64,000 bases of DNA from a bacterium SCSIO 12741 (lineage in GTDB: Bacteria > Bacteroidota > Bacteroidia > Flavobacteriales_G > Salibacteraceae). Below are positions 1-7,038 of the stretch, piece after piece. Below the pieces are notes generated by a model that worked only from the letters and a program-made list of their open reading frames with translations, ran no database searches and was not told where the DNA came from. The stretch is taken from assembly GCA_024398055.1 (NCBI GenBank), contig CP073749.1, forward strand, positions 744,001 through 808,000, read 5' to 3'. A program made the position numbers and the translations under genes. Positions within the stretch are counted from its first letter, which is position 1, and every line of letters begins with the position of its first letter.

Positions 1-2
1 TC

Positions 3-1031
3 GCCATGATGGAAAAAGAAGTGGTTGAAAAAAGAAAGTGGATGAGCCATGAACACTTTCTGGATTTGATGGGAGCTACCAATTTGATTCCCGGACCCAA
101 TTCCACAGAAATGACCATGCATTGCGGTCATGAAAAAGCGGGTTGGCCTGGATTGATCGTAGCCGGATTTTGTTTCATCTTTCCAGCCGTAACGATTACC
201 CTGATCTTTGCTTGGCTCTATGGTGAATATGGAGAGCTGCCAGCTGTGGAGCCCTTCATTTACGGAATCAAGCCCGCCGTCATCGCCATTATTCTTTCGG
301 CAGTATATCGACTGGGCAAAAAGGCCTTAAAATCTACTCAGCTCTATCTACTGGGCGGGTTAACTCTGGTGGTCTGTTTACTTGGGGTCAATGAAATTGC
401 GGCCTTGTTTGGTTGTGGCCTTTTAGGAGTTCTGATCTTTTTGGCTCGGCAGAAAAGTGACAAAGTCGTAGGTATTTTCCCTATTGCTTTAGTGTCCGTC
501 GGTCAAATTGGAAGTCTCTCCGTTTTCTGGACCTTTCTGAAGGTGGGCGCTCTTTTGTACGGAAGTGGCTATGTACTTTTCGCTTACCTGGATGCTGAAT
601 TAGTCTCTCAAGGTTGGTTAACCCGACAACAGCTCATCGACTCGGTGGCTGTAGGCCAGTTTACCCCAGGGCCCGTTCTTTCTACTGCCACTTTTATTGG
701 TTACCAGCTCAATGGATTTACTGGTGCTCTGGCCGCTACCCTTGGAATATTCCTTCCCTCCTTTGTATTTGTAGCCATGCTCAATCCACTTATCAAAAAG
801 ATGCGCCAGCTTAAATGGCTATCCGCTTTTCTGGATGCCGTCAACGCAGCTGCTGTGGCCGTCATTGTGGCCGTTTGCATCGAGATGGGAAAAGAAACCC
901 TCACCGATTGGCGCACCATTGCTATCGCCTTAGTAAGTGCCGGTGTAGTATTTGGCTACAAAAAATTGAACAGTGCCTTCGTTGTTTTGGGTGGGGCTCT
1001 ATTGGGCTGGGGACTTTCTTTTATCGGGTAA
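3..1031 (+). CDS. chrA: Chromate transporter, CHR family (5' end outside window)
   Basis: Inner-membrane permease of the CHR superfamily; characterised members export chromate or related anions. The frame is open to the left edge (an Ala codon at 3-5 precedes the first Met), so the N-terminal few dozen residues are missing. Both CHR halves can be seen: PGPN at visible residues 29-32 and FTPGPV near 220, each followed by a Gly-rich segment and long hydrophobic helices. The visible 341 residues plus the missing part fit the bidomain form of about 390-400 aa. It ends 163 bp before the multicopper oxidase gene, which has its own promoter. Family assignment is firm; the true substrate is not shown by sequence. 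Confidence 0.9.
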   Translation, partial: AMMEKEVVEKRKWMSHEHFLDLMGATNLIPGPNSTEMTMHCGHEKAGWPGLIVAGFCFIFPAVTITLIFAWLYGEYGELPAVEPFIYGIKPAVIAIILSAVYRLGKKALKSTQLYLLGGLTLVVCLLGVNEIAALFGCGLLGVLIFLARQKSDKVVGIFPIALVSVGQIGSLSVFWTFLKVGALLYGSGYVLFAYLDAELVSQGWLTRQQLIDSVAVGQFTPGPVLSTATFIGYQLNGFTGALAATLGIFLPSFVFVAMLNPLIKKMRQLKWLSAFLDAVNAAAVAVIVAVCIEMGKETLTDWRTIAIALVSAGVVFGYKKLNSAFVVLGGALLGWGLSFIG

Positions 1032-1077
1032 ACCCAAGCGTTAGTCAATTATTCTCGAATTCAAGTATTTGTACGCA

Positions 1078-1108
1078 TTGACAATGACTTGATGTTCGGC
1101 TAAATTTG
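1078..1108 (+). promoter_or_regulatory. Bacteroidota-type promoter of the multicopper oxidase gene
   Basis: TTG at 1078-1080, a 20-bp spacer, then TAAATTTG at 1101-1108, matching the -33/-7 pattern (TTG ... TAnnTTTG) of Bacteroidota housekeeping promoters. Transcription would start near 1113, giving a leader of about 80 nt before the ATG at 1195. Confidence 0.55.
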
Positions 1109-1194
1109 AGTATCACGATATCTATTTAACTGCGATTGCATCCCATTCTGGAAAATGTTTCTCTTTTCCGTGCAAACGCCCAATACTTATAACT

Positions 1195-3072
1195 ATGAAA
1201 AACAGTTATTTATCCATTCGGGCATTACTCACAATCATGTTCTGCTTCTTGCTCCTCGGATCCTTTGCCCAATCTCAGAAGTATCAAAATCTTATTCAGG
1301 CCCCTACTCTGATTGACGGGGCAAATGGGACCATCGAAATCGAAGCCCGAAAACACACTACCCATAAATTTAATCCGGCCGATACCTCGGATCACATGCT
1401 TAATGGGACTTCTAATCAAAACGGAATCGAAACCTGGTGTTTTAACCCCAAGGGCGATACAACCATTACTTACTTAGGGCCTACCTTGGTTTGGCACACC
1501 GGTCAAATGACCAACATTCATGTGACCAATAAACTGCCTCAATCTACCACGGCTCACTGGCATGGTGCTGAAGTTCCGGCCAAATGGGACGGCGGGCCTC
1601 ATCAACCCATTCACACAGACTCTACCTGGAAACCCAGCTTTGTAGACCTAGACAGTGCAGCTACCATGTGGTATCACCCACACATTCACGACAACACCTA
1701 CCCTCAGGTGCAGTTTGGCATGTCAGGATTGATCATTTCAAAACAGGCCAGTGATCCTATTGGACCAACTTTACCCAGGACCTACGGTGTGGACGACTAC
1801 CCCTTAGTTTTGGGTGACCAGGGTTTTATTGAGGATACCAGCAACAACACCTGGCATGTGGATACCAACAAAGCCAAACGTCCCTATGGATTGGTCAATG
1901 GACTGGCTTATCCGGTTGTAGAATTACCGGCCCATTTAGTCCGTCTGAGAATACTTAATGGATCCACGCGTAAAGGATTTCAAGTCGCCTTTTCGGATTC
2001 CTTTAGCAGTACCCAAATGTCAGATATGATTGACTTTACACTGATCGCAACGGATGGTGGATATGTCATGAAACCCGACACCTTTAAGACGATGCTTACC
2101 GGACCCGGAGAACGTATTGAGGTTTTATTGGATTTGAAAGGCTACCAGGCAGGTGATTCCCTTTGGTTAAGAAATATGAACATGTGGATGGACACTTCCA
2201 TTATCGGGAGTACTCGCCAAGGGAGCAGTGATCCAACCAAATTTTCACTTAACCTAAAAATCAAAATTATTGCTGATCCTCCGGGATATACTCCAGTGGA
2301 CAACTTCTCCACCTTCACCACTGATTGGGATCCAGGCCTCAAGGATACCATAGGGGTTTCAAGATGGCGTAAAAAAGACTTTGTAGGCCAGAAAAAGAAA
2401 TACGGTGGCAATGGATTTACCATCAACGGTGTCACCTACAAAATGGACTCCATCAACGATACCGTTTGTGTGGGAGCCAAGGAAATCTGGGAGATTCACA
2501 ACAAAACCACTGTATCCCACCCCTTCCACATTCACAAAATCTTTTTCCGGGTATTGAGTGTAGACTCCATGGGCACCTCCATTGATTTGGCGGAACGCGG
2601 ACTTAACGGTCCTAAGGATGATGTACTGATCCATCCGAACTGGAAAATGCGTTTCCTGGCCAAGTTTGATGACTATCCAAACAAAATCACTCACCATCTT
2701 GCCTACATGTACCATTGCCACATCCTCACCCATGAAGACAAAGAAGGCGGAGGAATGATGGCTCAATTCGTCGTTACCGATCAGGGACACTGTGCAGAAC
2801 CCGATAATGTTCCAGAAGTAAAACCTATGCGAACGATGACTTTATTTCCAAACCCTGCTAGAAACCAGTTTTACCTTGAGGGAGCGAGCAAGGAACGGAG
2901 TACTCTAAAAATTTATGATCTCAATGGGCGTTTGATCACCCAAAAAAGTTTGCCCGCGTTTAGTGGTGCAATTTCGATAGGTACTGAGCAATTGAATGCC
3001 GGTTACTATCTCATTGAATGGGATACGGCCGAAGGCTTGGCTACCGAAAAGCTGCTGATGATTGAAGAATAG
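1195..3072 (+). CDS. Multicopper oxidase with T9SS sorting domain
   Basis: Secreted multicopper oxidase of the CotA/bilirubin oxidase/CueO fold, oxidising a phenol or metal substrate and reducing O2 to water. Signal peptide at residues 1-25 (ends SFA). Copper ligands are visible in order: HWHG at 121-124, HPHIH at 161-165, HPFHIH at 442-447 and the H-C-H-x3-H block at 507-513. In relatives the axial Met lies five residues after the last His; here a Lys-Glu-Gly-rich insertion puts Met-Met at 521-522. The last ~80 residues, from LFPNP near 550, are a type IX secretion sorting domain, so the enzyme is probably exported and anchored on the cell surface. A terminator follows, so it is a single-gene unit upstream of MbnP/MbnH-like genes. 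The substrate is unknown. Confidence 0.9.
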   Translation: MKNSYLSIRALLTIMFCFLLLGSFAQSQKYQNLIQAPTLIDGANGTIEIEARKHTTHKFNPADTSDHMLNGTSNQNGIETWCFNPKGDTTITYLGPTLVWHTGQMTNIHVTNKLPQSTTAHWHGAEVPAKWDGGPHQPIHTDSTWKPSFVDLDSAATMWYHPHIHDNTYPQVQFGMSGLIISKQASDPIGPTLPRTYGVDDYPLVLGDQGFIEDTSNNTWHVDTNKAKRPYGLVNGLAYPVVELPAHLVRLRILNGSTRKGFQVAFSDSFSSTQMSDMIDFTLIATDGGYVMKPDTFKTMLTGPGERIEVLLDLKGYQAGDSLWLRNMNMWMDTSIIGSTRQGSSDPTKFSLNLKIKIIADPPGYTPVDNFSTFTTDWDPGLKDTIGVSRWRKKDFVGQKKKYGGNGFTINGVTYKMDSINDTVCVGAKEIWEIHNKTTVSHPFHIHKIFFRVLSVDSMGTSIDLAERGLNGPKDDVLIHPNWKMRFLAKFDDYPNKITHHLAYMYHCHILTHEDKEGGGMMAQFVVTDQGHCAEPDNVPEVKPMRTMTLFPNPARNQFYLEGASKERSTLKIYDLNGRLITQKSLPAFSGAISIGTEQLNAGYYLIEWDTAEGLATEKLLMIEE

Positions 3073-3095
3073 AACTCTATTTTAATCAATAGCCG

Positions 3096-3123
3096 AAAAG
3101 CCCGGAAATTCCGGGCTTTTTTT
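3096..3123 (+). terminator. Rho-independent terminator after the multicopper oxidase
   Basis: Ten-base-pair stem AAAAGCCCGG / CCGGGCTTTT with a 5-nt loop, running into a T tract. It lies 24 bp after the stop codon. Confidence 0.85.
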
Positions 3124-3174
3124 ATGGCCAATACCCCCATTTTCCATGAATTTTAAATTTCGGGTGGATTTCGC

Positions 3175-3182
3175 TATTTTTG
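3175..3182 (+). promoter_or_regulatory. -7 promoter element overlapping the HYC_CC_PP-like start
   Basis: TATTTTTG matches TAnnTTTG. It overlaps the annotated TTG start of the next ORF, so transcription would begin around 3187, close to the in-frame GTG at 3186. No clear TTG lies about 20 bp upstream. Confidence 0.35.
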
Positions 3183-3485
3183 AATGTGCTTAAAACCAGA
3201 GTCATCCGTATTGCTTCTTGGGCATTGTCCATCTACTTTGTTCTAATTTCTCTTGGAGCAGCCTTGGATGTTCATTTTTGTCAGTCCAAGGTGAAAAGCT
3301 TTGCCTTTTACGGAGAGGCCGAGGCCTGTTGTAAAATGGACCCAGCTCTTTCCCCGAAGGCAAACCCGGAAAAAGAACAGGTTTCAAGAGCAAGGTGTTG
3401 CCACAATAAACAAGCACACCTGATTAATGATTTTGAATATCATAGTCAATTGAATTGGGAGCTTCCCCCTTGCAGGTGGAAATAA
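3180..3485 (+). CDS. Small Cys-rich membrane protein, HYC_CC_PP-like
   Basis: A 101-residue protein with one N-terminal hydrophobic segment (residues ~12-30), then a His-x-Cys motif (VHFC), two Cys-Cys pairs (EACC, RCC) and a final PPC. This order matches the HYC_CC_PP family, small Bacteroidota proteins often found beside heavy-metal genes; their biochemical role is not established. The Cys and His residues would lie outside the inner membrane and could bind a thiophilic metal (inference). The start is uncertain: TTG at 3180 sits inside a promoter-like element and GTG at 3186 is an alternative. It lies between the multicopper oxidase and the MbnP-like gene, which supports a metal-linked role. 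Confidence 0.7.
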   Translation: MNVLKTRVIRIASWALSIYFVLISLGAALDVHFCQSKVKSFAFYGEAEACCKMDPALSPKANPEKEQVSRARCCHNKQAHLINDFEYHSQLNWELPPCRWK

Positions 3486-3676
3486 CTCCTATTCTGAATT
3501 TAACGTTACAATCCACTTTTTGCCCTTCTCCACTTTGGAGTTCGGGCAATTCCCCTCCTTGGCTTTTGGATAGACTTCTATCCCGGATCCAGGTTTTTCT
3601 TCTTTAGGAATATCTACCATCAACCAAAACCACCCTCTGCTGCGGCAACCTTATTAAATTCCAAACAAGAAGAATT

Positions 3677-4648
3677 ATGAAAAAAATACTATTTACACTT
3701 ATTTCTCTGGCCTCCTTTTCGGCCTTTGCACAAACTCAAGTCAACTTTGAGTTTCATCACTTTTTGGGAGACGATCCCTTTGCCATCGATCAATCGGCAA
3801 CTACGGCTGCAAACTATGAATTGAACTTCAATCGCCTCGAATTTTACGTGGCCGAAATAGATCTGGTGCACGACGGCGGTCAGGTTACCCGGGTTAAAGA
3901 CATCTACCTTTTAGAAAATGTAAAATCTCGCCAGATTCACAATCTCGGGAGTTTTCCAGTGACTGATCTGGAAGAAGTACGATTTTACATCGGAGTGGAT
4001 TCTGTTGCCAATCACGACGACCCTTTGAAGTATTCTATTGACCACCCCTTGGCTCCTAAAAACCCGTCTATGCATTGGGGATGGAGTTCGGGTTATCGCT
4101 TTGTTGTGATGGAAGGAAAAACCGGTGCTGGTCTATCTCAGATTTATGAGATCCATGCTTTGGGTGATGCCAATTATCACCAAATCGTTATTCCGATGGA
4201 TCGCTCTGCAGAGAATGGAACCTTATCCATCGATGTTGCAGCGGATTATTTGAAAGCGTTTAAAACCGTGGATGTTTCTTCAGGTAAGATTTTACATAGC
4301 AATTTTGGAGAGGCCATTCCTTTTCTAAGGGATTTTGCCGATAACGTTTTCTCCGCATATTCAGCACCGATTACTGGATTGGAGGAAAATCAAGCTGAAA
4401 ACAAAATGGTAGTATACCCTAATCCTGGTAAAAGTGGTGAATCTTCCATTCGCTGGGAGCAGCCTCTTACTTCTACTGTTCAGATTCAGCTACAAGACGC
4501 CTCTGGGCGAATGATTTCAACGCAGATTATCGAGTCTGGAAGTACCGGAATGAATCTTCCTGAGGTAGGTTCTGGTGTCTACTTTATTTCTGTCATTCAA
4601 GAAGGCAAGCCCCTTCAGGTTCAGCGCTGGGTAGTATCTAACGAGTAA
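3677..4648 (+). CDS. MbnP-like copper-binding protein with T9SS sorting domain
   Basis: Secreted 323-residue protein. Signal peptide 1-18 (SAFA then Gln), an MbnP-like beta-sandwich over ~20-225, and a T9SS sorting domain from YPNPG near residue 248 to the end. The family hallmark MHWGW is at residues 132-136, followed by GYRFVVMEG. In characterised MbnP, a Trp is oxidised to kynurenine by the di-haem partner MbnH and helps bind copper; W134 and W136 are the candidates here (inference). The MbnH-like gene starts 13 bp after the stop, so the pair is probably cotranscribed. The C-terminal T9SS domain is unusual for this family as I know it and points to surface display rather than a free periplasmic protein. 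Confidence 0.82.
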   Translation: MKKILFTLISLASFSAFAQTQVNFEFHHFLGDDPFAIDQSATTAANYELNFNRLEFYVAEIDLVHDGGQVTRVKDIYLLENVKSRQIHNLGSFPVTDLEEVRFYIGVDSVANHDDPLKYSIDHPLAPKNPSMHWGWSSGYRFVVMEGKTGAGLSQIYEIHALGDANYHQIVIPMDRSAENGTLSIDVAADYLKAFKTVDVSSGKILHSNFGEAIPFLRDFADNVFSAYSAPITGLEENQAENKMVVYPNPGKSGESSIRWEQPLTSTVQIQLQDASGRMISTQIIESGSTGMNLPEVGSGVYFISVIQEGKPLQVQRWVVSNE

Positions 4649-4661
4649 TCCCGTATTAATC

Positions 4662-5705
4662 ATGCGAAGGCAAGTCATGTATTTGCTTTCAGGATTGTTG
4701 CTGACTCTATTGTTGGGTGCATCCGGATTGCCATCGAACGAAGAAAAAGCCTTTCGGCCCAAACTTCCCATCGGTTTTCCTCCCGTATCCTATCCCGAAG
4801 ACAACGCACACACTCCTGAAAGATGGAAACTGGGAAGACGGTTGTTTTATGATCCTGTCTTGTCCAGAGATAGTTCCATTAGCTGTGGATCCTGTCACCA
4901 TGCGGGCCATGCCTTTAGCGATACCGTTGCACTCAGCCCAGGTGTTGAATCAGCACCTGGCGTGAGAAACGCTCCCACATTAACCAATGTAGCTTATCAC
5001 CCCTACTTTACCCGAGATGGTGGTGTAAAAACTTTAGAAACCCAAATTCTGGTTCCTATTCAGGAACACAACGAGTTCGACTTCAACATTGTGCTCATCG
5101 CAGAACGGTTGTACCGCGATTCTACTTATCAAAGAATGAGTAAACTGGCTTACAATCGCAATCCTGATCCTTATGTTATTTCCCGTGCTATTGCTTGTTT
5201 TGAACGAACCCTGGTCAGTGGAAATAGTCGCTACGATCAATTTCTTCTGAGTGGAAATTCCTCCTTACTTTCTCGGTCTGAACGCAGAGGAATGGAGTTG
5301 TTTTTCTCAGAACGTACCCAGTGTTCAAGTTGCCATAGCGGATTCAACTTTACTTCCTACGAAATCACGAATAATGGTCTCTATCTGCACTACGCCGATA
5401 GTGGACGAAAAAGGCTCACTAACCTGGAGTCAGACCGGGCAACATTTAAGGTACCTACGCTGAGAAACGTAGCCTTAACTGCTCCCTACATGCACGATGG
5501 TTCAATGCCTGACCTCGAATCAGTGGTCGCTCATTATTCAGCAGGAGGAAAAAATCACCCGAATCGTCATCCGCTGATTCGCCCCTTGGATCTGAGCCCA
5601 AAAGAACAACAGGATTTGGTTTCCTTTTTAAGGACCCTTACGGACGAGGAGTTTGTGAATAATCCCCATTTCACGAATCCCTTTACCGCTCTAAATCAAG
5701 ATTAA
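4662..5705 (+). CDS. Di-haem cytochrome c peroxidase / MbnH-like enzyme
   Basis: Periplasmic di-haem protein of the bacterial cytochrome c peroxidase/MauG/MbnH superfamily. N-terminal signal sequence ~1-25, then two c-type haem sites, CGSCH at 75-79 and CSSCH at 221-225, and the conserved MHDG near 277. These enzymes use H2O2 either to take electrons from a small donor (CcpA) or to oxidise a protein side chain (MauG, MbnH). Its position immediately after an MbnP-like gene favours the MbnH role, modifying a Trp of that protein, but the peroxidase role cannot be excluded from sequence. A second di-haem gene starts 2 bp after its stop, so 3677-6823 reads as one operon. Confidence 0.88.
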   Translation: MRRQVMYLLSGLLLTLLLGASGLPSNEEKAFRPKLPIGFPPVSYPEDNAHTPERWKLGRRLFYDPVLSRDSSISCGSCHHAGHAFSDTVALSPGVESAPGVRNAPTLTNVAYHPYFTRDGGVKTLETQILVPIQEHNEFDFNIVLIAERLYRDSTYQRMSKLAYNRNPDPYVISRAIACFERTLVSGNSRYDQFLLSGNSSLLSRSERRGMELFFSERTQCSSCHSGFNFTSYEITNNGLYLHYADSGRKRLTNLESDRATFKVPTLRNVALTAPYMHDGSMPDLESVVAHYSAGGKNHPNRHPLIRPLDLSPKEQQDLVSFLRTLTDEEFVNNPHFTNPFTALNQD

Positions 5706-5707
5706 AA

Positions 5708-6823
5708 ATGAAACTCACATCTTATATAAAACTCGGCCTTCTCCCCTTGCTTGCCGCGGTAGTTATCGCGTCGTGTAAAAAGGACGAACCGGAAACCGAA
5801 ACCGTAACCGAGGTAAAATGGGACACCACAGCCTATGTGCTGAACTATGGAAGCTTTCCTGATCCCCAAATTCCAGCAGATAATTCTTTGACTAAGGCTA
5901 AGGTTTACCTGGGCAGGTTATTGTTTTTCGACAAAAGATTGTCTAACGACCTTACCCTTTCCTGTGCCTCTTGCCACAAACAAGAGGACGCCTTTTCCGA
6001 CATCCGAAAATTTAGCGTGGGAACCGCTGGACTGGAAGGTGGACGACAAGCCATGGCCGTTTTTAATCTGGCCTGGCATAAGAATGGCTTCTTTTGGGAT
6101 GGACGAGCTCCACGGCTTCGCGACCAGGCTTTACTTCCGATTCAGGATCCTCTGGAAATGAATGAAACCCTGGCCAATGTAGTTGCCAAAGTTTCTTCGG
6201 TTAAAACCTACCAGGATCAGTTCAAAAGGGCCTTTGGAAGCGAGGAAGTAACTTCCGAAAAAATCAGTCTTGCCTTGGAGCAATACATGTTTACCCTGGT
6301 TTCCATGAATAGCAAATACGATCAATACCTGGCAGGATCAGCCACACTGACCGATAGCGAAGAAAGAGGCCGTAAATTGTTCTTTGATGAGTTCAATCAA
6401 TTCTTTCCGGATCAATCCGGAGCCGATTGTGCCCATTGCCACTCCGGCCCCAATTTCACCAACGACCAATTCATGAACAACGGCCTCGACAGCGACGCTG
6501 AGTTTGTGGATTTGGGATTGGAAAAGGTAACCGGACTGGCTAGTGATCGTGCGAAGTTCAAAGTTCCTTCTCTCCGCAATATCGATCTCACCCCTCCCTA
6601 CATGCATGACGGACGGTTTGCCACCCTCGAGCAGGCTGTAGATCATTATAACAGTGGAGTCAAACAATCGTCAACTTTGGATGGTGGAATTCAAAATACC
6701 ATTGCCACCGGACTTATGCTCAGTCCACAGGACAAAGCTGATCTCGTGGCTTTTATGAAAACACTAACGGATCAGGAGTTTATTTCGAAATCGGAATACA
6801 GCGATCCTAACAATCCTTTATAA
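5708..6823 (+). CDS. Di-haem cytochrome c peroxidase lipoprotein
   Basis: Second di-haem peroxidase-type protein, 371 aa, with a lipoprotein signal: hydrophobic segment ending VIASC, Cys23 as the lipidation site. Haem sites are CASCH at 86-90 and CAHCH at 241-245, with MHDG before the C-terminal helices. It shares the whole fold with the preceding gene (similar flanks such as DAFSD after the first haem and FTN after the second) but is clearly diverged. It could be a peroxidase protecting the periplasm or a second MbnH-like maturase. It is the last gene of the operon and is followed by a terminator hairpin. Confidence 0.88.
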   Translation: MKLTSYIKLGLLPLLAAVVIASCKKDEPETETVTEVKWDTTAYVLNYGSFPDPQIPADNSLTKAKVYLGRLLFFDKRLSNDLTLSCASCHKQEDAFSDIRKFSVGTAGLEGGRQAMAVFNLAWHKNGFFWDGRAPRLRDQALLPIQDPLEMNETLANVVAKVSSVKTYQDQFKRAFGSEEVTSEKISLALEQYMFTLVSMNSKYDQYLAGSATLTDSEERGRKLFFDEFNQFFPDQSGADCAHCHSGPNFTNDQFMNNGLDSDAEFVDLGLEKVTGLASDRAKFKVPSLRNIDLTPPYMHDGRFATLEQAVDHYNSGVKQSSTLDGGIQNTIATGLMLSPQDKADLVAFMKTLTDQEFISKSEYSDPNNPL

Positions 6824-6832
6824 CCTCCTTGG

Positions 6833-6866
6833 AAAGGGTTCTCAGAAATGGGAACCTTTTCTTTTT
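6833..6866 (+). terminator. Terminator after the di-haem operon
   Basis: Nine-pair stem AAAGGGTTC / GAACCTTTT with one G-T wobble and a 10-nt loop, followed by CTTTTT. It starts 10 bp after the stop of the second peroxidase gene. Confidence 0.65.
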
Positions 6867-7038
6867 CCTTTAACCAATTCTCATTGAATCGTATCATTTT
6901 TTAAGTGCGATTCTATTCATTCCTATCATCCTCGATTATTTCGTCCGTTAATTTGGTTAGTCAAGGAGATTAAAGCATATAACTCATTAACCTTTACTAC
7001 CTTAGAGAGATTGCGATATGGATTAATAATCTTTTGTC

